A stretch of DNA of 64,000 nt from CAYQDF01 sp964416175 (lineage in GTDB: Bacteria; Chloroflexota; Anaerolineae; Anaerolineales; UBA4823): the NCBI GenBank assembly GCA_964416175.1, contig CAYQDF010000004.1:1-64000 (forward strand), written 5' to 3'. Position numbers and translations under genes: made by a program. Below are positions 17,627 to 26,939 of the stretch, one piece after another. Every line of letters starts with the position of its first letter. Position 1 is the stretch's first letter. The notes beneath the pieces are model-generated. The model ran no database searches. It was not told the origin of the DNA and saw only the letters and a program-made list of their open reading frames with translations.

Positions 17627-18499
17627 ATGCCAGAACTGACCGGCCACATCCTCGAATTGATCCGTCTAACAGCAACCGATCTGCCACCGGACGTGGAAGA
17701 ACGTCTGCGTCAGGCGTACGCTTGCGAAACCCCAGGGTCCGCCGCCAGCGGCGCGCTGGCGGCGATCCTCAAAAACGTCGAGCTGGCGCGCCAGAACTCG
17801 ACGCCCATCTGTCAGGACACCGGCACGCCGATCTTCTACGTTTACCATCCGGAAGGCTGGAGCACCCGCCGCCTCAAAGAGCAGATCCGCTCCGCGGTCG
17901 CCGAAGCCACCCGGCGCAGCTACCTGCGCCCCAACGCGGTGGACGCCCTGACGGGCAGGAACAGCGGCGATAACCTGGGCGACGAGCACTTCCCCTCCAT
18001 CCATTTCGAGGAGGTCGATGGCGAGGCACTGCGCATCGACTTGATGCTCAAGGGAGGCGGGTGTGAGAACGTCGGCGCGCAGTACTCCCTTCCCAACGCG
18101 GCTTTGGGAGCCGGGCGGGACCTGGCAGGAGTTCGCAAGGTGGTCCTGGACGCAGTTCACAAGGCCCAGGGAAAGGGGTGCGCGCCGGGCGTCCTGGGCA
18201 TCGCCATCGGCGGTGACCGCGGCTCCTCGTATTACGCCTCCAAGGAAGTCCTCTTCCGTTCGCTGGACGAAGCCAACCCTGACGCGGAGCTGGCTGCCAT
18301 GGAACAGCGCCTGACCGACGAGGCCAACCAGCTCGGGATCGGCCCGATGGGCTTTGGAGGTGCCACGACCGTCCTGGGGGCGAAGATCTCAGGCCTGCAC
18401 CGCCTGCCAGCCAGCTATTTTGTCTCCGTCTCCTATATGTGCTGGGCGTACCGCAGGAGGAGCATGGTCTACCAGGACGGGGTTGTGGAATTCAAGTGA
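17627..18499 (+). CDS. Fumarate hydratase class I, alpha subunit
   Basis: The 290-residue catalytic (N-terminal domain) subunit of two-subunit [4Fe-4S] fumarate hydratase, which hydrates fumarate to malate in the TCA cycle. The three expected cluster cysteines are in STPICQDTGTP, GGGCENVGAQYS and GKGCAPGVLGIAIGGDR. The ATG at 17627 is strongly supported by TTGGAGGTCACAC just upstream; an in-frame ATG at 17588 lacks this. The beta subunit follows after 46 bases. Tartrate dehydratase (TtdAB) is the main alternative but has no support from context. Confidence 0.88.
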   Translation: MPELTGHILELIRLTATDLPPDVEERLRQAYACETPGSAASGALAAILKNVELARQNSTPICQDTGTPIFYVYHPEGWSTRRLKEQIRSAVAEATRRSYLRPNAVDALTGRNSGDNLGDEHFPSIHFEEVDGEALRIDLMLKGGGCENVGAQYSLPNAALGAGRDLAGVRKVVLDAVHKAQGKGCAPGVLGIAIGGDRGSSYYASKEVLFRSLDEANPDAELAAMEQRLTDEANQLGIGPMGFGGATTVLGAKISGLHRLPASYFVSVSYMCWAYRRRSMVYQDGVVEFK

Positions 18500-18545
18500 T
18501 CCACAGACACGGTCCTCGGGACATGCCTGTGGAAATAGAGGAAAC

Positions 18546-19169
18546 ATGAGAAAACTTTCTATTCCCTTCGATGATGAAACCATCCTCAGCCTTAAGGTCG
18601 GCGACCCGGTCCTGTTAACCGGAACCATGGTGACCGGGCGAGATGCAGCCCACAAATGGATGGTCGAGACCTTCGTCAAGCAGACCCGCCAGCCCCAGGG
18701 GGACGACCTGGAGGTCCTCGCCGCGCTCGAGCCCCTGCTGAACGGCGGGGTGATCTACCATTGCGGGCCGGTGGTGGCTGGCCTGGAGACGCGGGAGTAC
18801 CGCTTCGTCGCCGCTGGGCCAACCACCAGCACGCGGGAAGAGCCTTACCAGGGAGACGTGATGCGTCACTTCAAAGTGCAAGGGGTGATCGGCAAGGGCG
18901 GCATGGGCCCGCTGACCCTGGCAGCATGCCAGGAAGTGCCGGGAGTGTACTTCCACGCCGTCGGCGGGGCAGCCACCCTGATCGCCCAGACGGTGAAGCG
19001 CGTGGTCGGCGTCTACAAGCTCGAGTTCGGCGTGCCCGAGGCGATGTGGGTGATTGAAGTCCAGGACTTCCCCGCCGTGGTGACCATGGATGCCCACGGG
19101 AACAGCCTGCACGCGGAAGTGGAAAGCAGATCCCGGGAGAAACTGGAAGAGTTGTTGGTACAGGGGTGA
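18546..19169 (+). CDS. Fumarate hydratase class I, beta subunit
   Basis: A 207-residue beta subunit, corresponding to the C-terminal domain of single-chain class I fumarases. Typical segments are VTGRDAAHKWM near residue 30, GPTTSTREEPYQGDVM, and GVIGKGGMGPLTLAACQE. The ATG at 18546 is the true start, giving MRKLSIPFDDETILSLKVGD. It works with the alpha subunit encoded immediately upstream in the cytoplasm. The gene ends about 60 bases from the convergent kelch gene. Confidence 0.88.
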   Translation: MRKLSIPFDDETILSLKVGDPVLLTGTMVTGRDAAHKWMVETFVKQTRQPQGDDLEVLAALEPLLNGGVIYHCGPVVAGLETREYRFVAAGPTTSTREEPYQGDVMRHFKVQGVIGKGGMGPLTLAACQEVPGVYFHAVGGAATLIAQTVKRVVGVYKLEFGVPEAMWVIEVQDFPAVVTMDAHGNSLHAEVESRSREKLEELLVQG

Positions 19170-19232
19170 TGCCGCACTACAATAGATTCTTGTGTCGTTC
19201 TCAGTCTTCGTGCTCCAAAGATGGCATAAATC

Positions 19233-20195
19233 CTACTGCCCCCACGACAACACTCGGCCGCGGTTCTCGATCCCCCCGGCGCGGTCCGAGCCGCCGATCA
19301 CGTACAATCTACCCCCAACCTCCACCGCCGGCACCCCATGCAGCGGGACCGGCATCGCCTCCGCGGTCGTCCACTCCCCCTCCTGTGGATCGAACACTTC
19401 CACGCTGTCCAGCGTCTCTCTGCCGGAACTGAGCACCTCGCCGCCAAGCACCACGATCTTCCCGGCCAAAGCCGCCGCGGCATGCCCCGCCCGCGCCCTG
19501 TTCAACGGCGCGCCCGGCGTCCAGACGTCCCGCTCCGGATCGTACACCTCGACCGAGGCCAGCTCGCCAGCCTCCTCCCAACGCCCACCGATCGCGTAGA
19601 TGAGCCCATCCAGCGCCACGGCTGCCGTGTGCTCTCTGGCCTGGTCCAGCGCTGCCAGGCTTGTCCAGACGTCGCGGGCCGGATCGTAGCGCAGGAGCGC
19701 ACTGCCGCCCCCCACTCCACCGACAATGTAGACAAAATCACCCAGCGCGACGGCCGCTCCGCCCAGGCGCGCCTCGGGCATCGGGCGGACTGCACGCCAG
19801 GAGCCATCTCCGGGTTCGTAAACAAACGCCTGCTCGGACGGTCTCCAGTCTACAAGGGACCTTCCTCCGCCAAAGATGTAAATCTTCCCCCCCAAGGCCG
19901 CGGCCATCAGGTGATGCCGGCTTTCAGGCAGCGGAGCAAGGGTTTCCCATTCATCAGCGAAAACATCGTAGACTTCAAAAGCGCTCTCCCCGCCGAACCC
20001 TCCCGGGATGTAAATCCTCCCCTCGAGTGCCGCGGCTGGCATCTCTGAACGCGGAGTGGGCATACTGGCGTGGCTCTGCCACTCCGATCCGAACGAGAGG
20101 GATTCAGCCCCGTCCGCCTGGCAGGCGGGGATGAGCATCCCGAGCAGGGCCAGCAGCAAATGAGAAAATCCCGGCCGTAGGCATCGCCCTGGCAT
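19233..20195 (-). CDS. Kelch-repeat lipoprotein, six-bladed beta-propeller
   Basis: A 320-residue secreted protein with six kelch repeats, each carrying a GxIYxxGG core (GRIYIPGG, GKIYIFGGG, GDFVYIVGG, GLIYAIGG, GKIVVLGG, GRLYVIGG). The N-terminus has a hydrophobic segment ending in LIPAC, a plausible lipobox, so it is likely anchored on the outer face of the membrane. Such propellers bind proteins or sugars, and some are galactose-oxidase-like, but no catalytic residues are evident. Function unknown. It is convergent with the fumarate hydratase genes. Confidence 0.75.
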   Translation of the reverse strand: MPGRCLRPGFSHLLLALLGMLIPACQADGAESLSFGSEWQSHASMPTPRSEMPAAALEGRIYIPGGFGGESAFEVYDVFADEWETLAPLPESRHHLMAAALGGKIYIFGGGRSLVDWRPSEQAFVYEPGDGSWRAVRPMPEARLGGAAVALGDFVYIVGGVGGGSALLRYDPARDVWTSLAALDQAREHTAAVALDGLIYAIGGRWEEAGELASVEVYDPERDVWTPGAPLNRARAGHAAAALAGKIVVLGGEVLSSGRETLDSVEVFDPQEGEWTTAEAMPVPLHGVPAVEVGGRLYVIGGSDRAGGIENRGRVLSWGQ

Positions 20196-20390
20196 GTTCT
20201 GAATATATCACAGGTTTCAGAGCAAAGTTATCCCATTACATCCTGCGGGTCTCTCGACAACTCCCCCGCTAACAAGAGTGTAAGGGGCTCAACAGGGTGG
20301 GGCTGGTAAGATACGACCGGGAACAGATCCTGGTTCTAGTCCAGGCAGGCCGCGCTTTGCAAATGTGAGCCGGATCATCGGAAAAATCAA

Positions 20391-22019
20391 ATGAAGTTGA
20401 ACAACTTGCTCAAGAGGACTCTCCCTTGCGGTTGGTATCTCCTCCTGGCGCCGAGCCTGCTCCTCCTCCACATCCTGCTGGATAGATATATCTTAATCAT
20501 GCCGGATACCCCGTTCCGCCAGGTGGTTCTTTCCCTGGGGGTCTCGTTATCGCTGGTCTTGCTGCTGTCCGCGTTGCTCTCGAGATTGATTGGCAATATC
20601 CCGAGGGCCGCGCTGGTAGCCTCGCTGGCGGTCATGCTGCTGGCTGGCTATGGGCAGATCGATCGCGCACTCCAGTACATGCACCTTCCCGGAGCTTGGC
20701 TGTCAAACCATCTCTTCCTCGCTCCACTCTTGCTGCTTTTTTTTCTGTCTTGTACTTATCTTGTGATGAAATTTAAACCCCAGGTCATCGAGATCGCTGC
20801 GAAGTACGTCTTCCTCGTATCTGCGATCGTCCCCCTTTTTCCGGTTCACTCCATCTTGTCGTTTTCTATCCATCAGACGAACGATCCACTGAAGGCCTGG
20901 CAGACCGCATCAACCCAAATGTTCGAGTTGCCGCCTTTACCAGATCCAGCAATTGCAACGGGCAGATATCCGGACATCTATTACCTAGTCCTGGACAGCT
21001 ACGGCAGGGCCGACGTCCTCCACCGTGAGTTCGCCTATGATAATTCTGATTTCCTGAACTTTCTGGAGGAACGGGGATTCTACATCGCCGATCGATCTCG
21101 CAGCAACTATCTGCTCACGATCCTCTCGATCTCTTCGGCCCTGAATCTCAATTATTTGAACCCCCTGGAGAAGGAGGCGCGCGACTCGGCAAACCGCCTG
21201 CCGCTCAAAGATCTGATCCAGCACAGCCGGCTGCGCTTCTTTCTTAGCGATCTGGGTTACAGGTACGTCGCTTTTGACAGCGGCTATTCTTTCACCAGGA
21301 CAACGGACGCCGACCTGTATCTCTCCCCTTTCGCGAAGATCGGCGAATTCGAAGAGGTTTTCTTCACGCTTTCGGCTGCTATCCTGGCAGAACCGTTCGA
21401 AAACAACCCGCTCTCGTACCAGACCTACGACGCCCACCGCAGGCGGATCGTCTTTACGCTCAATAAAATCCAGGAAATGCCCGAGGTTCCCGGTCCGAAA
21501 TTCGTCTTCGCTCACATGCTCCTCCCACACCCCCCGTTCATCTTCGGCGCAGACGGAGAGGTTCATGAACCCGATCGGCCATTCGACATCAACGACGCAG
21601 ACCTGTACTCCGGCAGCCGGGAGGAATACCTCCAGGGCTACGCCAACCAGGTCGAATTCACCAACCAGCAGATCCAGGCGGTCATCGAACACCTTCTGAC
21701 CGGCTCAGAGACTCCCCCGATCATTTTGATCCAGGGCGATCACGGGCCGCGAATATTCACGGAGTGGGATTCTCCGCAGAGCAGCTGCATCCTGGAATCC
21801 ACAGCCATCCTCAATGCAATCTACGCACCGGATATCGACCCCGCCGCGCTTTACCCGACGATCACGCCGGTCAACACATTCCGCGTGCTCCTCAATGAAA
21901 CCTTCGGCACAGACCTGGACCTTCTCGAGGACCGGACCTACTTCTCGAACTATTGGGAGCCCTATAACTTGCTCGATGTGACCAGGCAGGCGCAGGCCTA
22001 TTGCAGCCGGGAGGATTGA
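20391..22019 (+). CDS. Membrane-bound sulfatase-fold protein (LTA-synthase-like)
   Basis: A 542-residue protein with about five N-terminal membrane segments (residues 10-160) and a C-terminal alkaline-phosphatase/sulfatase-fold domain. The first metal motif is YYLVLDSYGRADV; the catalytic Thr or Ser probably lies in SNYLLTILSISS; the last metal motif is IQGDHGPR. Layout resembles lipoteichoic acid synthases and phosphoethanolamine transferases, with the active domain outside the cell. The substrate is unknown. It stands alone between a kelch gene and the ccm cluster. The 195-base spacer upstream holds only an isolated T-arm-like stem-loop, which I rejected as a tRNA. Confidence 0.7.
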   Translation: MKLNNLLKRTLPCGWYLLLAPSLLLLHILLDRYILIMPDTPFRQVVLSLGVSLSLVLLLSALLSRLIGNIPRAALVASLAVMLLAGYGQIDRALQYMHLPGAWLSNHLFLAPLLLLFFLSCTYLVMKFKPQVIEIAAKYVFLVSAIVPLFPVHSILSFSIHQTNDPLKAWQTASTQMFELPPLPDPAIATGRYPDIYYLVLDSYGRADVLHREFAYDNSDFLNFLEERGFYIADRSRSNYLLTILSISSALNLNYLNPLEKEARDSANRLPLKDLIQHSRLRFFLSDLGYRYVAFDSGYSFTRTTDADLYLSPFAKIGEFEEVFFTLSAAILAEPFENNPLSYQTYDAHRRRIVFTLNKIQEMPEVPGPKFVFAHMLLPHPPFIFGADGEVHEPDRPFDINDADLYSGSREEYLQGYANQVEFTNQQIQAVIEHLLTGSETPPIILIQGDHGPRIFTEWDSPQSSCILESTAILNAIYAPDIDPAALYPTITPVNTFRVLLNETFGTDLDLLEDRTYFSNYWEPYNLLDVTRQAQAYCSRED

Positions 22020-22052
22020 GCAATCATAGACCGCCGAAGATTTGCACTGTAT

Positions 22053-22481
22053 TCAGGGAGTCTTTGCGTGCTCCTGGGATATATCCGTATCAGGCGAGAA
22101 GCTGGGTTTCCGGTTGATCCAGGCTCGATAAGCCAGGCTGATGACGGCTCCAAGTAATCCCCCTCCGACTATCGCAATGACGATCCATTCAAAGAACTGG
22201 GCGAGAATGATTTTCTGAAACACCGCCGCCCAATCCTCCCAGAAACCGGGATAACGATCTCCAAAAACAATCATTCCCTCCAGGTGAGGGAGAACGCCCA
22301 GTGACAGCAGAACGGTGTAGTAAGCATAATAGCTGACAATGGCGCTGCACCAGGTAATCACACCGGCCAGGACCGGGTATAAGATGCCAACTTCTCGCCT
22401 GGATTCAACCAACACGACGGGCAATATGGGGACCAACCAGAATCCATAGTTGAGCAGAGACGGCTCCTCTGCCGGCGTCAC
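22053..22481 (-). CDS. Membrane protein, last gene of the ccm operon
   Basis: An unrecognised 142-residue protein with about four hydrophobic segments and a basic C-terminal tail. It starts at a GTG that overlaps the ccmD-like stop codon by four bases (GTGA), a strong sign of translational coupling. It is therefore part of the cytochrome maturation operon, although no Ccm family member matches it. It may be a helper of haem export or a passenger gene. Confidence 0.55.
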   Translation of the reverse strand: MTPAEEPSLLNYGFWLVPILPVVLVESRREVGILYPVLAGVITWCSAIVSYYAYYTVLLSLGVLPHLEGMIVFGDRYPGFWEDWAAVFQKIILAQFFEWIVIAIVGGGLLGAVISLAYRAWINRKPSFSPDTDISQEHAKTP

Positions 22482-22642
22482 GAATCCTTCTCCCCGATCT
22501 CCTCCAGCACTTCCAGGTCCTGCTCCAGGTTACGCCGGCGCAGAGACAGGCTGACCAGGTAGACGACCATGATGGTGAAGATGACGGCGTAGCCGGCGAT
22601 CATATAGATGGTGGTATCAGCAGGGGCTTCTTGTAAGAACAT
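22478..22642 (-). CDS. ccmD: CcmD-like small membrane protein
   Basis: A 54-residue protein starting MFLQEAPADTTIYMIAGY, with one membrane segment (about residues 13-33), then a basic patch (LRRRNLEQ) and an acidic tail. Size, topology and position directly after ccmC match CcmD, which helps release haem-loaded CcmE from CcmC. CcmD is poorly conserved in sequence, so the call rests mostly on context. It overlaps the next gene by four bases. Confidence 0.7.
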   Translation of the reverse strand: MFLQEAPADTTIYMIAGYAVIFTIMVVYLVSLSLRRRNLEQDLEVLEEIGEKDS

Positions 22643-22711
22643 TTCGTCTCCGGAAAATGAGCTCGCATGAAAATCTGGGACATGGCTGAGGCGGGCAGGC
22701 CACAGAGTCGC

Positions 22712-23410
22712 CTATTGCATGGTCTTCAATCGGACCTGCTCGACTTTCTCTGAAAGCCGTCCGACGCGGATGCGGTGCCAGAGCAGATCGGCGAAGACAA
22801 AAGTAAAGGTCAGCAAGCTGAACATGAATGTCTGGAGCATCTTCGGCGTCATGTTGAACTGGCCCTGGGCGTTCGGGTCGTTCGTGCCAATCACCACCGG
22901 GTGGATAGTGCGGAACAGGCGTGCTGAGTAAAAAGTCAGGGGGACGCTCAAGAATCCGACAATGGCGTAGACCGCTCCGAAGCGCGCCCGGCGATCCGGG
23001 TCTTCGATCCCCTGGCGCAGCATCAGGTATGCGATGTAGATCAGTTCCATCACCGTCGCGGTTGTCAGGCGCGGGTCCCAGGTCCACCAGGTGTTCCAGA
23101 TCGGGCGCGCCCAGATCGAACCGGTGACGATGTTGATAAAAGCGAAGACGATGCCAATCTCGACCGCCGATAATCCGACCGTATCCCATTTCCGGTCCCC
23201 CCGAACCAGATAAGCCACGCCGGCGATCGCGGCGACCAGGAAGCTGAGCATACCCACCCAGCCAGCGGCGACGTGGAAATAAAAAACGCGTTGCACATTG
23301 CCCATGACCGCTTCCATTGGGGCGTAGAGAAAGACCAGCCCCACGGCGATCAAGAACAGAGCAGCAGTTGCGTAATCTAATACAGTCAATAAACGAGATT
23401 TGGCTTCCAT
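22712..23410 (-). CDS. ccmC: Cytochrome c biogenesis protein CcmC
   Basis: A 232-residue membrane protein of the haem-handling family, with six membrane segments. The tryptophan-rich haem motif reads NTWWTWDPRLTTA, and conserved His residues flank it (FYFHVAAGW before it and FRTIHPVV after it). CcmC loads haem onto CcmE at the outer face of the membrane. It follows ccmB after about 100 bases and precedes the ccmD-like gene. Confidence 0.92.
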   Translation of the reverse strand: MEAKSRLLTVLDYATAALFLIAVGLVFLYAPMEAVMGNVQRVFYFHVAAGWVGMLSFLVAAIAGVAYLVRGDRKWDTVGLSAVEIGIVFAFINIVTGSIWARPIWNTWWTWDPRLTTATVMELIYIAYLMLRQGIEDPDRRARFGAVYAIVGFLSVPLTFYSARLFRTIHPVVIGTNDPNAQGQFNMTPKMLQTFMFSLLTFTFVFADLLWHRIRVGRLSEKVEQVRLKTMQ

Positions 23411-23506
23411 CGAATCACTCCGAGTACTTCATCGAGATCGTGCAGCAATAACCTGGGGGCAGGGTTCGCCTGAGAAAGTACTTCGTCACCCGGATCAATC
23501 CTTCCG

Positions 23507-24253
23507 CTATTCTTCAACGACGTAATCGAAGACCATGAAGGCGACCGCCAGAAATATTATATCGTATGCACCAAGCAGGTTGAGCCAGGGACGGATCTCG
23601 TTGAAAGGCAGGCCGTCCAGGAACCCTGTGCTGCCTTTGACCGCGCCGAGCACGACCGGCAGCACCACGGGGAACAGCAAGATCGGCAGTAACACGTCCC
23701 GGGTGCGGGCGTGCACCGCCATGGTCGCCAGCAGGGTGCCGACCGCTACATAGCCGATCGATCCCAGCAGGGTAACCAGCAGCAAGCCAGCCTGGAAGAG
23801 GTTTACGTTGTAGAGCAGGCTGTAAATCGGCAGCACGATAGCTTCCACGACCAGCATGAAGATCAGATTGGCGAGAGCTTTCCCGAAATAAATCGCGCTG
23901 CGGTCCACGGGCGCCAGCAGCAGGCCGTCGATACATCCCCGGTCTTTTTCCACCGCCATCGAGCGGTTGAGACCCAGGGTCCCGGCAAATGCGAAAATGA
24001 CCCACAGCACGCCCGATGTGATATTGCTCTGGCGGCGCGTGGCCGGGTCCAGATCGAGGGCAAAGTTGAAGACCAGGATGACAAGCAAAGCGAAGACCAC
24101 CATCGCCGAAAGCAGTTCCCGGCTGCGCATTTCGGCAGACAGGTCCTTCCAGACGACCGCGCCCAGGGCGCGCAGGAAGCCAGCGCGCTGGTTTTCCCGC
24201 ACCCCCTTCCTTTCACTGACCGCCAAAGTCGTCTGGTCTGCCAACGGGATCAT
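23507..24253 (-). CDS. ccmB: Haem exporter permease CcmB
   Basis: A 248-residue membrane protein with six hydrophobic segments, matching the CcmB subunit of the CcmAB ABC complex. It contains the FAFAGTLGLNRSMAVEKDRG segment typical of CcmB. With CcmA it uses ATP to release holo-CcmE from CcmC. Its start overlaps the end of ccmA by four bases (ATGA), so the two are translationally coupled. Confidence 0.9.
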   Translation of the reverse strand: MIPLADQTTLAVSERKGVRENQRAGFLRALGAVVWKDLSAEMRSRELLSAMVVFALLVILVFNFALDLDPATRRQSNITSGVLWVIFAFAGTLGLNRSMAVEKDRGCIDGLLLAPVDRSAIYFGKALANLIFMLVVEAIVLPIYSLLYNVNLFQAGLLLVTLLGSIGYVAVGTLLATMAVHARTRDVLLPILLFPVVLPVVLGAVKGSTGFLDGLPFNEIRPWLNLLGAYDIIFLAVAFMVFDYVVEE

Positions 24254-24951
24254 TCCTGTTCCAGGGCCTGTCGATAGAATCCCAGGAGCTGGTCGGGTTC
24301 GATCTCGCCCCGTCGGACCGAGCCCCTGATCTGGCCGCGTGTAAGCACATCAAAGCGCGATGCCAGATCCGCAGACCTGGCAAGGTCATGAGAAGTCATG
24401 ACCACGGTGCGCCCACGGGCGGCGACTTCCTTCAAAACAGCATCCAGCATGGCGCAGGCCTCCTGGTCGAGGCCGGTGTGCGGCTCGTCGAAGAGGACCA
24501 CCTCCGGGTCGTGAAGCACGGCGCGGCCGATCGCCAGCCGCTGCTGCATCCCGCGCGAGAAGGTGCGCACCAGGTCGCGGCGGCGCGCGAAAAGCCCAAC
24601 CAGTTCCAGCACTTCCGCCACACGCTTATCGAGGCCAGGGACGCCGTACATGCGCCCGTAGAACCGCAGGTTTTCTTCCGCCGTCAGATCGCCGTACAGT
24701 AGAGGCAAATGGGAGACAACGCCCAACCGCCTTCTGACAGCAGCAGCCTGCTCGGGCAGGCGATAGCCAGCAATGCGCACCTCGCCCAGGGATGGGCGTG
24801 AAAGAGAGGCGAGGATGCGAAGAAAGGTGGTCTTCCCGGCCCCGTTTGGCCCGAGCAGGGCGACGAATTCCCCCTGCTCCACCTGGAAGTCCAACCCCCG
24901 CAGGACGGTTTTCAGACCAAACCTTTTGACCAGCCGATGAACCTCAATCAT
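24250..24951 (-). CDS. ccmA: Haem exporter ATP-binding protein CcmA
   Basis: A 233-residue ABC ATPase with Walker A LLGPNGAGKTTFLR, signature motif FSRGMQQRLAIGRA and Walker B VVLFDEPHTGLD, where CcmA proteins usually have LDEP. It pairs with CcmB encoded next. Its start overlaps the preceding cytochrome gene by eight bases, so the whole block is one operon. Confidence 0.9.
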   Translation of the reverse strand: MIEVHRLVKRFGLKTVLRGLDFQVEQGEFVALLGPNGAGKTTFLRILASLSRPSLGEVRIAGYRLPEQAAAVRRRLGVVSHLPLLYGDLTAEENLRFYGRMYGVPGLDKRVAEVLELVGLFARRRDLVRTFSRGMQQRLAIGRAVLHDPEVVLFDEPHTGLDQEACAMLDAVLKEVAARGRTVVMTSHDLARSADLASRFDVLTRGQIRGSVRRGEIEPDQLLGFYRQALEQE

Positions 24952-26923
24952 TTCCCGGAATTTCCCCCTTCATCATCATCTGGACGCGGGCTTTCAGCGC
25001 AGCCCTGCGCTCCCGGTATGCTTCCTCCGGCAGCTCACCAGCCTGGTACTGGTCATCCAGGGCCAGGATGGCGTCCAGCATCGTATTGAGGTCTTCATCC
25101 AGGCCAACCCGCGCGAATCCAGCTTCCTCACCCTCTTCGGTGTAGGCTTCCCCGCTGCCAGCCCGGCTGCGCCTGAACAGCCATAAACCGCCGATAATGA
25201 GCACCCCGCCGAATGCCAGCAGGCCGATCACTAGGCTTGAGCTGGAGCTCAGGCTGACGCCGGCGCTGCCCCTGGGGCGGCCGGAAACCACCAGCCTGAG
25301 ACCGGAGCCGGCTTCAATTCGACTGGTAGAGTACATTTGGTAAGTGATCCCCTGGACTTCTGAGAGCCCCATGTCCTGGAGCTGCGCGCCGCTGACCTTT
25401 AAACCGTCGGCAGGCAGCAGGATGGTGACTGCATTCACGGGCAGGTCTAACTTGTGGCTGAAATCCAATTTGTTCGAGTAAGGCAGGTCATACGAAAACA
25501 CGACCTGGTGCTGGCTGATGCCGGGCCGGATCACAGAGGTGTCTCCGAATCCCTCCGGAGTTTGAACATAGCGCCCCCCCAATGCCCCGTCTTCAAACTG
25601 CAGGTTCGTCGCGCCGGGGGGGAGAGGGAAAGTGAGCACCGGCTCTCCTTCTGTTTCCGCGACCAGGATGCGATCGCTCCGGTTCGAGATGACATAAAGT
25701 TCGATCACCCTCAGAGTTGACGGTTCTATGTATTCGAATAAGAGGTGCAATCGATCGGTGAAGATGACGCTCAGATCCTTCGTTGTTTCGTAGAAGGGGA
25801 TGGGGAGGGACAGCTCCGTGATGCCAGGTTCGACTACGCCTATATCGGAATTGTAAGCCACCCCCTGGTATTCCAGGCTGGCAAGAAAGGCGCGCCCTTC
25901 CGGCATCGCGATTTCTTCGAATTTGAAGGAACCATCCGGCTGTACTTCAGTCGTTTCCGTGAGGACCTGCTGCATCTGATCGAATCCATGGAGGGTGACG
26001 CTCAGGGTAGAAGGAAGGGTCCCCCCGCTCGTGGCGAGGACCACCTGCCCTTTAATGGTCCCGGTCCCGGCTGCCGGCGGAACAGGCGGTGTCGCCTCTG
26101 CTGTTTCCGCTGTGCCGGTTGCGACTGCCGGGGGTGTCCTCGCGGGCTCCAGGGCGGCTGCTTGTGAATTGAAGGTCAGGGAGCGCAGGAATCCAACCAG
26201 GTCCCAGCGTTCCTCTTCGGTCAACTGGTCTCCATAGGCTGGCATGTCTGGGGGGATGCCGTCCCCAATCGCCTGGAAGAGCTGCGCACCTGTTTTCTCC
26301 GCCATCCATTCCTGGCTGGTGAAATCCGGCGGAGAAGCCGTGAGACCTGCGGCTTCAATCCCGTCGCCCTTGCCTCCCACGCCGTGGCAGGCAACGCAAT
26401 TTTCCTGATAAATCTGCCTGCCGCGAGCGACCTGCTCAGGTGAGGTACTCAAAGTAAAAGCGTACGCGACGACGTCCCAGCGCTGGCGGTCGGTCAGGCC
26501 GGTGAAGGGCGGCATAAACCGCTCCAGGTTCCCCTGAGTGACGATTCGGTACCATCCAGCTGGCGACGCCTGGCGGGCAAATTCCGGCGAACCCAGCGGA
26601 GAGGGCTGGTTGGGCAGCTGCCCGGCTTGAGGGCCGTTGCCCTTGCCGGTTGAGCCATGGCATGGTGTGCACTTATCCGCGTAGATGGATGCCCCAGCTC
26701 CAGGGTCTGGCGCCATCAGTGGAAACGCAGCGGAGCTCACTGGCGGCTGCGTTTGAACCGGGGCGCGGACCTCCGATCCCGGCGGAGGGGTGATATCTGC
26801 GGCCAGGGAGAAAGAACAGCCTGCCAAAAAGGGCAGCAGGAAAAGCAAGCCCAGGGCAACCACAAACAAAGCGGGCTTGGCGCGTAATTTGATCTGAGGC
26901 CGGCTCAGGTTCAAGTCTGGCAA
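24944..26923 (-). CDS. Dihaem cytochrome c lipoprotein with C-terminal membrane anchor
   Basis: A 659-residue exported protein inside the ccm operon. A hydrophobic leader ends in a lipobox LAGC with Cys36. Two cytochrome c domains follow, with CTPCH at residues 85-89 and CVACH at 176-180; each is followed by a Met-containing segment (RFMPPF, PDMPAYG) that could supply the sixth haem ligand. A carboxypeptidase-like or Ig-type beta region spans about 290-550, a membrane segment follows near 560-585, and a short coiled tail (LDDQYQAGELPEEAYRERR) ends the protein. That tail resembles the zinc-ribbon protein encoded upstream. Electron transfer on the outer face is likely; a role in haem maturation is inference. 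Confidence 0.75.
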   Translation of the reverse strand: MPDLNLSRPQIKLRAKPALFVVALGLLFLLPFLAGCSFSLAADITPPPGSEVRAPVQTQPPVSSAAFPLMAPDPGAGASIYADKCTPCHGSTGKGNGPQAGQLPNQPSPLGSPEFARQASPAGWYRIVTQGNLERFMPPFTGLTDRQRWDVVAYAFTLSTSPEQVARGRQIYQENCVACHGVGGKGDGIEAAGLTASPPDFTSQEWMAEKTGAQLFQAIGDGIPPDMPAYGDQLTEEERWDLVGFLRSLTFNSQAAALEPARTPPAVATGTAETAEATPPVPPAAGTGTIKGQVVLATSGGTLPSTLSVTLHGFDQMQQVLTETTEVQPDGSFKFEEIAMPEGRAFLASLEYQGVAYNSDIGVVEPGITELSLPIPFYETTKDLSVIFTDRLHLLFEYIEPSTLRVIELYVISNRSDRILVAETEGEPVLTFPLPPGATNLQFEDGALGGRYVQTPEGFGDTSVIRPGISQHQVVFSYDLPYSNKLDFSHKLDLPVNAVTILLPADGLKVSGAQLQDMGLSEVQGITYQMYSTSRIEAGSGLRLVVSGRPRGSAGVSLSSSSSLVIGLLAFGGVLIIGGLWLFRRSRAGSGEAYTEEGEEAGFARVGLDEDLNTMLDAILALDDQYQAGELPEEAYRERRAALKARVQMMMKGEIPGND

Positions 26924-26939
26924 CCCTCCAAGAGACGGA

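Noticed and set aside
20329..20345. T-arm-like stem-loop CCTGG-TTCTAGT-CCAGG
   Set aside because: No acceptor, D or anticodon stems pair around it, so it is not a tRNA; possibly a decayed remnant.
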